Assembly: GCA_900074725.1 (NCBI GenBank)
Contig: LT598455.1
Span: 497,802 to 561,801, forward strand
Source: Lachancea dasiensis
Lineage: Eukaryota > Ascomycota > Saccharomycetes > Saccharomycetales > Saccharomycetaceae
Reading direction: 5' to 3'
Length of the DNA: 64,000 nucleotides
A program made the position numbers and the translations under genes. Below are positions 54,391 through 64,000 of this stretch, one piece after another. Every line of letters starts with the position of its first letter. Position 1 is the first letter of the stretch. The notes beneath the pieces were generated by a model. It was given only the letters and a program-made list of their open reading frames with translations. It made no database searches and was not told the DNA's origin.

Positions 54391-55548
54391 CTAGCTGTTC
54401 TTTGAGTCTTCCCTATGATATGTGAACTCTCGGCGTCCATCTTTAGTTCTCCTGATCGAATATTCACGCGGTGCCATATCGTCATCTTCTCCGTGAAGGA
54501 TGAATTGACGGGCAGAGAGTGTACGAGTTGGTCTTATGCTAATTACCATGGGCCGATTTTTCTGTCCAGAAGCCAGATCTCTCAAAAAGTTGAAAGAACC
54601 TTGTTGGCCTGCCAAGCTGTCATCTTGAAAGGCTATGGCTGCCTCTGCTATAACTTTGGAACTCTCGTTGGTGGACGATAGCGTTATCGGATATGAAATT
54701 GTCATGACCAGTAAGCCATTGATGCCCTTACCACGAGTTTGTGGAGCATCAGCGACGAGATTAAGCTCATAGCCGTTGTTTACCCAGTGGGAGACATCGC
54801 TTCCTAAAAAATAGTCTCGAATGCCCTGCTCGTTACTCTTGAAGGCATCGAGGACGCGGTACTTCAAAAACTCTAGCATCTGATCCGCCTGTCGATGTAC
54901 CTCTGACATTTCCATTTTCTGGTCCTTAAGCTCATCCATTACGCCGCGAAACATTCCGGCTGGAAATTTGTTGTTGTTCAACAGTGACTCAAACATTCTC
55001 GTTTGAAGGCCCCATATTGTCTGCTGGTTGATCCGCATGTGAGAGACTTTTAAACTGCGGTGTAATTCGTTTAATAACGTGCTCGTTTTCCATTTCTTGT
55101 ACTGGAAGGCAGCGATGCCCGCGATGATCAGAGGGAAGAAAAAGGTGAAAATAAATGGTATCACAACCACAAGAAGAGTCGCAGCACCCACAAAAGCTAA
55201 GATGATAATTGGCGGGGAGATATTATAAGACCTGAAGTTTGATCCAGATTGGCCGCGATGAAAACTTCGTTTAAGCATCAGACGCGCCCCTGTGCCCCAA
55301 ACGTTCTTCTTACACTCGATGGTCCTAAGAGTTGATTTAGTAGTAAATAGTGTTCTTCTTCCGTGTGCGGCTTGAAGTCCTTGTGACCCTGCATGGAATC
55401 CTTTTTGGAATCGAATTGGAAGATAGCGTTGATCTGCCATTTTGGGAAGACACGTTGGCTGTCTCCTCCCATATTTTAATACCCCCGGAAACAAAGCAGT
55501 ATTGGAGGTCCTAAACAGGTTGCGAAAACCATTCGATTGTAAAATCAT
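54391..55548 (-). CDS. MRX9: mitochondrial membrane protein, MRX9/YDL027C-like
   Basis: A 385-residue protein. The first ~100 residues are basic, with Arg, Ser and aromatics and no acidic run, as in a mitochondrial presequence. A strongly hydrophobic stretch follows (about 110-146, IIILAFVGAATLLVVVIPF and FTFFFPLIIAGIAAF), likely one hairpin or two spans. The C-terminal 230 residues are soluble and mixed alpha/beta. I assign it by position in a YDL025-YDL029 block to YDL027C (Mrx9, about 420 residues, mitoribosome-associated). Sequence motifs alone do not prove this, and the order differs slightly from S. cerevisiae. Confidence 0.6.
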   Translation of the reverse strand: MILQSNGFRNLFRTSNTALFPGVLKYGRRQPTCLPKMADQRYLPIRFQKGFHAGSQGLQAAHGRRTLFTTKSTLRTIECKKNVWGTGARLMLKRSFHRGQSGSNFRSYNISPPIIILAFVGAATLLVVVIPFIFTFFFPLIIAGIAAFQYKKWKTSTLLNELHRSLKVSHMRINQQTIWGLQTRMFESLLNNNKFPAGMFRGVMDELKDQKMEMSEVHRQADQMLEFLKYRVLDAFKSNEQGIRDYFLGSDVSHWVNNGYELNLVADAPQTRGKGINGLLVMTISYPITLSSTNESSKVIAEAAIAFQDDSLAGQQGSFNFLRDLASGQKNRPMVISIRPTRTLSARQFILHGEDDDMAPREYSIRRTKDGRREFTYHREDSKNS

Positions 55549-55713
55549 ATCGTCTTTTCCTCAGTGCTATCCATCAACTCATTGGTACGTGTGCTCGGAG
55601 GTTGTCTATATTGAACCATTTTTACCTGTGTTAATTAAAACCCATCAAAAATGACAGATAGTGTACATAGGCAGAACTCAGACAACTGAATTACATTCTT
55701 TTATAACTAAATA

Positions 55714-57114
55714 CTAATATCTTACCTCGTATGCTCCTGACTTGGATATGTACTTAATCCACTTAACCATATTGTAATTCTTCTCCTTTTCGAGGATATC
55801 AAGGAACCTAACAACCAGTCCGGAGTTACTGAACATCATTATATCGAAATTCAAAGACATTGGTGGCTTGGACCACTGGTCGATACTTGACTGGACATCC
55901 CGTACGGGGAATGCCGTCGCTGAGAGGCTGTTCTCAGTTAGCCCTTGATATTTGCTGAACTTCCAAATGATAGCGCTTTCTTCAGGTACGAACTTGCATT
56001 TACCATTCGAAGTTGAAAACTGGCATTTTACAGTCTCTGGAGGAACAGGAATCCTTAATTGAACATCTTTTGCCGAGATTTTGCTTGGAAAAAGAGATTT
56101 TAGGGTTATGCGGTATTCAATGGAACTGGACCGGGAGACGGTGACTATTGGCGACACTTTAAAAGGCAGATTCAGATTTTCCCGTACAATATATTTCATA
56201 AGTTCAAAATTTCCATCTGGGGGCACAAAATTGATGGTACGATCGTTTTGGAATTTGTCCAACTGAACACATTGATGAAATTTGCAATCTTCGAGCATAA
56301 CACTGCCAGCTGCTGCTTTGGGGATCGCATTTTTATTAGCAGTTCCTACAGGATAGTCCTGGAATGGCGAGGTCACCGACAAAGCATCGTTCAGCCCAAA
56401 CTGGCAGACCGGCATTCCACTGAGGTGTGTTGTCACATCCACAGTCCCATCTACGTATGACTTCAGTATCGAACCGTCCTTGGACACCAAGATGGAAATG
56501 CGCTCCATGACGTTCAAGAAAACCTCATCTTTTTTGTACTTGATCCCACCTCTCCTCCAAGGAATATTGGACTGTTGCTCATTTGTGGAGCTTCGAGATA
56601 TGAAGCTACTGGATCTTCTTTTCAGTAGCCCTGAACGTGGTATGATGCGATCACTTCCACTCCCCGTATTATCTGAGCTATTATGGAATGTATCAGGTAC
56701 CATTAGTGGCTTAATCGACATTTTGGCTGCCACATTGGTCAATTCCGTATCCATTGGCACGCCTTCCTCGAGTACAATATCTAATAGCTCATAGCATGTC
56801 ATGAACTTGTCTTTCAGCTCCGTTTCCGAGTCTAGCCCGTAGGTCTTTAACAGCACACTAAATTTGTATAAAAATTCCCAAATAGCAGCACTATCGGCAT
56901 TGGATCGGCTTACAGATACTAGCCACAAATTTCCGGTTGTTTTGATATGGTGAAATGTCGTGGATCCGAGAGTCAACACAGGAGATCGCACATCTAAATT
57001 GTTGATTACCTGAATTCTAAAGACTTCCGCCATAGACTTTTGCACCGAAAGCTTGACATATTTTGATACTATGAGTTCCCCTCGTAGGGAGTATATGAAA
57101 AATGCACTGATCAT
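55714..57114 (-). CDS. APM4: Apm4, mu subunit of the AP-2 clathrin adaptor
   Basis: A 466-residue medium chain of AP-2, which links cargo to clathrin at the plasma membrane. The longin-type N-domain (1-140) holds FRIQVINNLDVRSPVLTLG, almost identical to S. cerevisiae Apm4 (YOL062C, 491). A variable Ser-rich linker (about 160-195) precedes the mu homology domain (about 200-466). The latter carries KKDEVFLNVMERISILVS, KSYVDGTVDVTTHLSGMP and the ending KWIKYISKSGAYEVRY. The frame is open upstream from a TTG; the first ATG is 57114 and gives the family start MISAFFIYS. Confidence 0.97.
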   Translation of the reverse strand: MISAFFIYSLRGELIVSKYVKLSVQKSMAEVFRIQVINNLDVRSPVLTLGSTTFHHIKTTGNLWLVSVSRSNADSAAIWEFLYKFSVLLKTYGLDSETELKDKFMTCYELLDIVLEEGVPMDTELTNVAAKMSIKPLMVPDTFHNSSDNTGSGSDRIIPRSGLLKRRSSSFISRSSTNEQQSNIPWRRGGIKYKKDEVFLNVMERISILVSKDGSILKSYVDGTVDVTTHLSGMPVCQFGLNDALSVTSPFQDYPVGTANKNAIPKAAAGSVMLEDCKFHQCVQLDKFQNDRTINFVPPDGNFELMKYIVRENLNLPFKVSPIVTVSRSSSIEYRITLKSLFPSKISAKDVQLRIPVPPETVKCQFSTSNGKCKFVPEESAIIWKFSKYQGLTENSLSATAFPVRDVQSSIDQWSKPPMSLNFDIMMFSNSGLVVRFLDILEKEKNYNMVKWIKYISKSGAYEVRY

Positions 57115-59222
57115 GAAAGGAAGTAGCCCATCGCTGAGTGGACCTTTACGCAAAGCGAGTTGTTGAATAAATGGTTAATTAGCGCTTTGGCAAACAGCCC
57201 GTCCCCAGTGATAGTACGATCTACAATCCAGTCATCGCACAACCGTATGTATCTTCCCACTGCACATGCGTCACTTGTGGAGTCTCACTAGAATTTATTG
57301 AGTTTCTTGATGATAGCTTAGCATGAGGGTGTTGTTGTACTTTGATATGTACATAGAACTGGTAAGAGGGTCACCATCAACCAAGCTCTACTCTGAAAAA
57401 GGTCTTGACGCTATATTAATACAGAAATGCCGATGATCGACATATAGTGAATTAACAGAAGGTATCTTATAATTTTGGGTTTCTTAACACTGATCAAGAT
57501 ATCCTCTGAGTTCAACCAAGTTAGAAATCAGTAGGATTTCGCCATTCTAGAAGCTGAGTATTATTTGGGATCGTTGGGCATTGAGCTGACGCAGTTACTT
57601 TACTAACGTCACCCGTGCTTCGAGTCGTAGCGCGGTGCCACTTTGTAACCGGAGGAAGTTTAGTGTCGTTGAGACTACTCGTCGCCAATCAACGGGGCAG
57701 TTGAAAGAGCAACGAAAGACTTAATGCGATATCTTAAGGCTAGCTTTTATGGTGGGAGCAACGAAGATGTAAGATGGGCACCCAGCGATGTAGATAAATG
57801 TATTTATATAAGTTATCCAGAGATAATTAATTATAGAGGTTATTGAGAAGTCAAAACCACCAGATTCCAACAAGCTCAATCTTTTTGAGGATATAAAAGA
57901 GAACAGAGTAACAATAATTAGAGCTCATAGAATATCTTTTGGTACCTTATCCATTACTACTTATCCAAACTTCTTTCGCTATCGTCTTGTAATCAGCAAG
58001 GTATGAGAGTAGGCTTAATAAACTCCTGATGCTGACTACGAGTTTCCTGGCGGTCGCTGGTCAATCTAATGCACATCGGTAAGCAGAATATGCGGTTCGG
58101 ACGATTTGTGTAGAACTCTGTGCGCACACTTCGAGAATTGATTATTGTGTACGAGCAACTTACAACTGTGTGAATGAGCTGGGCGCCCTCATTAGCAGTC
58201 TGAATGTAGAAGGTCTCCCTGATGGCGAATGTGTCCGGAAGCCAAGTCAGGTGAAAATGAAGGAAGGATAGCGGGCGGTCTGAGCTGTGACACTTGGTGC
58301 GACGTCGGATGCAATCGACTAGTGGGTAAATTTTGCAGACAACTGTGTCGGGCACCCAGAAACGCAACAGTGCAGCGGAGGAAACTGTGTTGTTTCAGCA
58401 ATTAGTTCATTAGTGAAGACCGGTGCTGAGGTTACGGGCTGTGTATCAACAGTTGCCTTACTATTCCAGCGCGACGAGCTTAGCCTGCGTTGGAATCTAC
58501 TGACAGGCTATTTCAGCTTAGTAGCTTAGTGGGTTCGGCTAACCTTCGAGCAACAAAATGCTGCTTGGTTTGCGTGAAGCTGAATTATGGGGAAGATCAA
58601 CATGGTGTCATAATGGTACGAAGTGATATTGGCGACACCAGTAAATCGAGTATGTACATGTTCATAATCAACCCTTGGCGTCCAACGAAGGTGAGATTAA
58701 CAGAAGTCTCCCGGTCTGTCATTTTTTGGGCGTAATTTAGGACTATTCACCCCTAAACGCATAAGAGAACGTCGCTATTATTATGTATAAATACCCACTG
58801 TACGTACCACACTTGGGTTCATCGTTATAGCCAAACGGCCGCAAAGAGGCAAGTAGAAGTCACCTCTGAGCTTTCAAACGTATCATTCAAGACCTTGAAT
58901 AATGATAATGGCTACAGTGTCTATGAGAGAATTGAAAGAACAGTTCGGCAAGTTGACTGCTACCAACGCCGAATCGCTCCATTAATTTGCTTTTCAGCTC
59001 AAACTGCATCACTCTACATCCCCGATTTACTGAACTCATCGGACCACGACTCTTGAATGTAGCACACAAACTCCGGAGAAGGCGCAAGTCAATAGCCTGT
59101 CATCTCTGTTATATTGTCATATATTACGATCAATGCTCTGCTGACTTTACATCGACCAATATCAAGCTCTCCATGCCTACGAACAGTTGACAAGCAGGTC
59201 TGCTGGTTAACCCAAACTCACG
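57115..59222. other. 2.1-kb divergent intergenic region APM4 / PRS5
   Basis: A long gap between two divergent genes. Short frames near 58000-58400 and 58490-58735 have no family features. AT-rich DNA at 57790-57960. No tRNA or repeat found. Confidence 0.45.
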
Positions 59223-60635
59223 ATGAACAACCTTATGGTGTTTGGTGGGTCTTCCCACCCATCTCTCGTGAATAAGATATGTGCCAATCTTGGGATCAAA
59301 CCGTCGCAAACCAAGCTGGGAAAATTTTCTAATGGGGAAACCAGCATCAGCATTGGCGAGTCTGTCCGGGAGAAGGACGTTTATGTGATCCAAAGTGGAT
59401 GCGGCCATGTCAACGACAATTTTATGGAGCTGCTGATCCTTCTTAACGCTTGCAAAACGGCCTCTGCCAGCCGTGTCACTGCAGTGATGCCCTACTTCTG
59501 CTACTCGCGCCAACCAGACATTCCATATACTGCTAAAGGAGCCCCACTCATCTCCAAACCCAAGGACAGCTACACATTTGAAAGCTCGCCCGGAACTCCA
59601 GTTTCTTCTGTGGTTACTACCCAAAGGCCGAAGTCTCCCGCCGAAAATGCCGGCAGCAACCTCACTGTTCTAGAAAACGTGAGATCTCCTAAATTACCAG
59701 TTTTGGAACATCCCTCGCCTGTCAAATCTTTAGGAAATGGGGAATTACACAAATCACCCTCTCAGTCTCGTATTCCCATGGTGCCTGAGCGCAAGGAAAA
59801 TAGCTCAGAGTTAGGATCCCTGTTCAATGCCAATAATGCTGGCTATAAACTATGGGTTGCGCAAGCTGGTACTTTGATCGCCAATTTATTAACTACAGCC
59901 GGTGCTGATCATGTAATTACTATGGATCTGCACGATTCACAATTCCAAGGTTTTTTCGATATCCCCGTCGATAACCTGTACTGCAAGCCAATTGCCCACA
60001 ATTACATTCAGTACAATATACCTGAGTACAAAGAAGCTGTGATTGTTTCTCCAGATGCAGGTGGCGCCAAACGTGCGGCATCCCTAGCTGATGCCTTGGA
60101 GATATCATTCGCTCTTATACACAAAGAGAAACGCTCACAACTGCCAAAGGGCCCTCCAGATGCTAGCTTGACGTCAGGAGGGGGCGCAACTGTGTCTTCG
60201 AAGCCTTTGATTTCGAACATGTCTTCTTTGTCATTGACTTCTCAAGAAATGAAACTGTCTTCCTCTTCCTCCAAGTATGTACAGACTACCATGCTGGTGG
60301 GAGACGTGCGTAATAAGACTTGCATTATGGTAGACGATCTCGTGGACACATCATACACTATCACGCGAGCCGCTAAACTTTTGAAGGACCAGGGGGCCAC
60401 AAAAGTTTACGCCTTAATTACCCACGGTGTGTTTTCTGGTGACGCTCTGAATAGAGTTGCACAAAGTGCTATCGACAAGATAATTGTCACCAATACTGTG
60501 CCGCAAGAAAAAACCGTAAAGTTTCTGGGCAAGGACAGGGTTCATGTGTTGGACGTTTCCAGCATTTTCGGCGAATCAATCAGAAGGATCCACAATGGTG
60601 AATCCATAAGCATGCTTTTCGAGCACGGCTGGTAG
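59223..60635 (+). CDS. PRS5: Prs5, phosphoribosyl-pyrophosphate synthetase family subunit with inserts
   Basis: A 470-residue member of the five-gene yeast PRPP synthetase family, which makes the PRPP needed for nucleotides, His and Trp. The core is interrupted by two non-homologous insertions, about 99-208 (Ser/Pro-rich, holding [13 protein letters not shown]) and 306-355 (Ser-rich), as in S. cerevisiae Prs5 (YOL061W, 496). The PRPP loop reads [10 protein letters not shown] (370-379), altered from the canonical DTGGT-type loop. This suggests a mainly regulatory subunit that works with Prs2/Prs4 homologues. It is divergent from APM4, as in S. cerevisiae. Confidence 0.95.
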   Translation: MNNLMVFGGSSHPSLVNKICANLGIKPSQTKLGKFSNGETSISIGESVREKDVYVIQSGCGHVNDNFMELLILLNACKTASASRVTAVMPYFCYSRQPDIPYTAKGAPLISKPKDSYTFESSPGTPVSSVVTTQRPKSPAENAGSNLTVLENVRSPKLPVLEHPSPVKSLGNGELHKSPSQSRIPMVPERKENSSELGSLFNANNAGYKLWVAQAGTLIANLLTTAGADHVITMDLHDSQFQGFFDIPVDNLYCKPIAHNYIQYNIPEYKEAVIVSPDAGGAKRAASLADALEISFALIHKEKRSQLPKGPPDASLTSGGGATVSSKPLISNMSSLSLTSQEMKLSSSSSKYVQTTMLVGDVRNKTCIMVDDLVDTSYTITRAAKLLKDQGATKVYALITHGVFSGDALNRVAQSAIDKIIVTNTVPQEKTVKFLGKDRVHVLDVSSIFGESIRRIHNGESISMLFEHGW

Positions 60636-60867
60636 GTGACTCTAAGGGGTTAGGGCAATGCTGGTGTCAAACCTCGCGAGGCAATACCATCTGTGCCAAG
60701 GGTGAATGTTTGTATGTTATTGATCAATACTTAGAGTATAGAATCTGTAAGTTAAGCTCTCGTTAACGAGATTAAGATGAGGATGAAGCTTGCAGGAAGC
60801 TGACTCGACAAGCAAGAAAATCAAAAGAGCTTCAGGATACTCATCTAACATCTCATTAGGAAGCTAT

Positions 60868-62565
60868 CTATGCAACTTTTGTCTCTTTTAACTTCTGGGT
60901 TACACCCGGTAACGTAGACGAAGCGTCGTCGCCACTTTGCAGGCCAGCTGCCCTTTCTTGCTCTAATTGCTTCTCATTCAATTCATTCAACTCATCCTCT
61001 GTGACTAAATGATGGCTGTGTGAGTGGGGGCTATTTACCAGCTCCCCTTCCGTATCCAATGAACAGTATTCGATTTCCTCTACCCAACGATCTGTCATGA
61101 CGTCGCTCATTAGCGCCCTCCTTTTTGGGTCTAGTTCCAGCATTCTAGATATGATATTTCTTGAGTGACGAGGCAGCAACTTCAAAATCCGCGCTGGCCC
61201 CCTCTGTAAATCCTTTTCGTCCTCTGGCTCTTCAGAGAAAAGTCTGAAAGATTGGTATTTGTCCCGAGGAGCCTTCCAAGGAAATCTCCTCAAGAACATG
61301 CAATAAAACATAATTGCAATCGACCATACGTCCACCGGTCTCGGATCATAATACTGGTGAATGAGCAGTTCTGGTGCCAAGTACGGATCTGATCCCACGA
61401 TTCCTTTCGCTTTCAAAATTTCTTTTTCGTAGGGATATTGAAATACAACTGCGCTGCCAAAATCAATTAACTTCAAAATACCTTGATTGGTAACAACACA
61501 ATTGTCGAGTTTCAGATCCCGGTGAGCCAGGCCCATTTCATGCAAGTAATTGACGCCATTGCAAATTTGTCTAAAGTAACAAGCGACCTCAGCCTTGCTC
61601 ATCAGATTGCTCATAACCAAAGTAAAGAAATCGTACGGGCAGAATTCCATCACAACTAAGAAATTTGATCCTTCCTGTAGCATATCCAGCGTATCAATGA
61701 TGTTACAGTGATGCAGAGTAGATCCAATGCAGAATTCGGATGTCACCTTTTTCGAATATCCAATCTGAGACTCCCTTGATCCTCTTGCTCTGAATCTTTT
61801 GACGGCATACATTTTGCCATCTGTTGATTCTACAACAGATACCGACCCTGAGGCCCCTTCGCCTATCAATTTTCCGGGTGTTCCGTATTTTTCTATGAGT
61901 TCCCGGGCATTATCAGTTTCGTAAAGGGTTTTCGCCGTTGTAGATGTGTTATCAGACAACACAGCGAGGGGAGGGAGGCTGGCTGAGGGGCTTTTGTCCT
62001 TGTGGTGTTGATGGTCTTCTCTATGGATCTTCTTGAAGAATCGCTTCAGGTGTAACGCCTTCTTCTTCGGCCTCTCAGTAGCAAGCTTTGGGGGTGAAGG
62101 ATGCTTTTGTCTCTCCTCTATCTCGTGTTGCAATGCTTGTGATGGATGTATATGTGAGCCGGGCGAAGGAGTGGCCTCGATCAGACGCGTTTGTGAAGAT
62201 TGTGTAGAGGCCGCAGCACTTCCTAAGCGAAACTTGCCGGAGCTGTTGTAGTTATTCGTATTCTGCAAATTGTTGCCTTCTATGTGATTCGCATGAGAAC
62301 AATCCACCGTAGAAGCCGCAGACCGCGATCGAGAATTGGACTCGTGAGACCTTGAGCTCGAATTGCTGTGACGTGGCGACAACAAAGACCCCAGAATCTC
62401 CCTACCTGATTCATTATTGGAAGAATGGCTATTTCCGCGCAGCAACTTTCCTAGACCAAACCGTTTCTTGCCAAAGAACGGCAGAGACGAAGCTGAACCA
62501 TTGGACTTGATAGATGCAACATCATTGCAGCTTTGAACGGAGTTCAGTGGTTCACTTTTCGGCAT
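60868..62565 (-). CDS. RTK1: Rtk1-like serine/threonine kinase (Npr/Hal kinase group)
   Basis: A 565-residue kinase of the fungal Npr1/Hal5 group, several of which control plasma-membrane transporters. The N-terminal ~220 residues are Ser/Asn/His-rich and disordered. The kinase domain (about 233-525) shows GEGASGSVSVVE, VKRF with the ATP Lys, HRDLKLDNCVV and DFGSAVVF. The segment DRWVEEIEYC lies just past the domain end. The neighbouring YDL028/029 genes point to RTK1 (YDL025C, 620 residues); HAL4/HAL5-type paralogues are the main alternative. It is convergent with PRS5. Confidence 0.85.
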   Translation of the reverse strand: MPKSEPLNSVQSCNDVASIKSNGSASSLPFFGKKRFGLGKLLRGNSHSSNNESGREILGSLLSPRHSNSSSRSHESNSRSRSAASTVDCSHANHIEGNNLQNTNNYNSSGKFRLGSAAASTQSSQTRLIEATPSPGSHIHPSQALQHEIEERQKHPSPPKLATERPKKKALHLKRFFKKIHREDHQHHKDKSPSASLPPLAVLSDNTSTTAKTLYETDNARELIEKYGTPGKLIGEGASGSVSVVESTDGKMYAVKRFRARGSRESQIGYSKKVTSEFCIGSTLHHCNIIDTLDMLQEGSNFLVVMEFCPYDFFTLVMSNLMSKAEVACYFRQICNGVNYLHEMGLAHRDLKLDNCVVTNQGILKLIDFGSAVVFQYPYEKEILKAKGIVGSDPYLAPELLIHQYYDPRPVDVWSIAIMFYCMFLRRFPWKAPRDKYQSFRLFSEEPEDEKDLQRGPARILKLLPRHSRNIISRMLELDPKRRALMSDVMTDRWVEEIEYCSLDTEGELVNSPHSHSHHLVTEDELNELNEKQLEQERAAGLQSGDDASSTLPGVTQKLKETKVA

Positions 62566-64000
62566 ACTGATGTCCTAAAAAGCTGTTAGCCCAAAGCAAA
62601 GGACTCTACCCTAAACCAATTTCCAACTCTGTTCTGCAGTGGAAAATGCGGTTTAAGGTTATTTTTCTATACAAATGCAGAGGAAGAGAAATGGTTAGTA
62701 CCAAGCTGCACTAGACTTTACAGCACCGTGCCGGACTCTCTTGTGTGGTCTGTGTTAGCTTTGTAGGAACTTTCCCCCTTTTACTGAGTGAACTGACAAT
62801 TACTTTGCCGTAATTATTGAATCATACCTACGTGTAGCGTGACTATGTTTTCTGTCATCGTAGTGTCACACTCATCAAAACGTTTGTTCGGCACAACCCT
62901 CAGCTTGGTATCAACTAGATTGACTAGAGTATATTGAAACTCGGTAGAAGGTTTTCCATTTGTTCCGGAAGGGCGATTTGAGAAGAGCACATAAAATGAG
63001 TTGAGGTAAGTTCTGTTAGGGTTTTTTGTTTGAAAATAGATATTTGTTTAGATGGGCTCTGGAGTTCTGTAGTTGTATTACTGTCGGTTATAGCCCGAAA
63101 TTCACTTTCACTGCCGGCTTCAAGTACCAAATTGCATGAATGTAGACAAATATCATAACAGTATTGCATGAAGTGATGGTTTTGCGGTGACACAAATGAC
63201 AGATGAATATGAAAAGTCCTATTAAGAGGTCTGAGGAAACGGACGATGCTCCGGGTATAGTCTCTTGTATTGGCCAATGACTAATCTGCTGTATGATAGG
63301 TGATATTCTGGAGGCCCTGCTGGGAAATTTGCTTCTAGCTTAAATTCGAGTATAATACTGACTATTTATTCGGCTTATGGCTCTACGCATTGTCCAACTT
63401 CACCACAGAGAACTCGAGCCTCAATTATCCAATAACCATGTAATTAGAAGTTCTAGAGATAAATTAAGCAAAGTATCCAGCAAGTCTTCGAGTGGTGGTG
63501 CTTGCTCGCCTCAGTAGCAGCACAGTTGTAAATTGTAATAATGGGGCCCTACGTCTTAGGTCCAGTGAGGAATGTAGCACGAGCCAGAGGGAAGGATTCT
63601 CAATTATTTTGTAATGCCGTGGGACAGAAGAGGATTACGGGTAGCTATTTATATTTAGGTCTTGGCGCTGGAATGAATGGTAGGTATCTTCATCACTGGC
63701 AAGATTAAAAGGGAGGTTACACTGGACCCTGTCTTAACAAGAGAGGCACCACCTGTCTCAAAAACGCATGGTAATGCTTGATCACTTAATAAATATGTGG
63801 CTAACTCATTGCTCTGACTTTCGCATGTTCTTCAATATATTTTCAGTCTAGCAGATGATGAGGGTGTCCGACGATTGTGAACGCGAGGTGTTAAAGGTCC
63901 GACCACTACTTGCGACTGCGAAAACCAAAGCAGTTTTGTTACCGCTCCAGATACTGTAAAGTGAAGAGTTTGGCAGAGGAAGGCCCTCCGACGTAAAAAA
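62566..64000. other. 1.4-kb terminal intergenic region
   Basis: Upstream of RTK1 to the window edge. I see no supported gene. A frame on the minus strand is open from 64000 to a TAG at 63848 (50 codons) and could be the end of a gene lying outside, but chance explains it as well. Confidence 0.4.

Noticed and set aside
62924-63277. 117-codon minus-strand ORF
   Set aside because: No recognisable motif, odd composition, and it lies in the RTK1 upstream region; likely chance.
63848-64000. 50-codon minus-strand open frame reaching the right edge
   Set aside because: Could be the 3' end of a gene outside the window, but the length is easily reached by chance and the residues show no known family.

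Overview
The window is a gene-dense nuclear chromosome segment from a budding yeast of the family Saccharomycetaceae that did not pass through the whole-genome duplication; the style fits a Lachancea-type species, though the genus is an inference. The protein set is clearly yeast and the standard nuclear code reads cleanly. There is one classical spliceosomal intron (ARP2, with GTATGT and TACTAAC) and one intron-bearing tRNA-Tyr. Gene order interleaves two S. cerevisiae regions (YJL131-YJL115 and YKR049-YKR041) and then two others (YDL029-YDL025 and YOL062-YOL061). That is the double conserved synteny expected of a non-duplicated relative.

Region 1 (1-28.7 kb): AIM23 (cut by the left edge), the pyrimidine multienzyme URA2, the potassium transporter TRK1, the osmostress MAPKK PBS2, a PNGase A-like secretory protein with no S. 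cerevisiae counterpart that I know of, the histone-gene activator SPT10, NIT2, the tRNA m1A58 methyltransferase subunit GCD14, the decapping factor LSM1, FMP46, MTC1, the 60S biogenesis factor ALB1 and RPE1. GCD14 and ALB1 both carry PAC and RRPE-like promoter motifs, marking them as ribosome-biogenesis regulon genes.

Region 2 (28.9-49.6 kb): tRNA-Tyr, NAP1, the perilipin-like PLN1/PET10, a YKR045C-like gene, PHO86 (with a Pho4-type CACGTG upstream), the lectin-like UIP5, SHB17, an unrecognised F-box-like gene, a SUN-family cell-wall gene, ACR3 (arsenite exporter), tRNA-Asp, a NIPA-type magnesium transporter, ASF1 (with MCB/SBF-type sites upstream) and a small acidic protein with a J-like C-terminus.

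Region 3 (50.1-62.6 kb): the mitotic kinase MPS1, ARP2, a mitochondrial membrane protein (MRX9-like), the AP-2 mu chain APM4, PRS5 and the kinase RTK1. The last 1.4 kb holds no gene I can support.

Themes: pentose phosphate and nucleotide supply (URA2, RPE1, SHB17, PRS5), histone supply and chaperoning (SPT10, NAP1, ASF1), ion handling (TRK1, ACR3, NIPA) and the secretory pathway (PNGase A-like, UIP5, SUN, PHO86). I see no gene cluster, mobile element or CRISPR-like array that makes a convincing new system. The best leads are the lineage-specific genes and the long gene-free stretches. Domain limits are rough unless a residue number is given.
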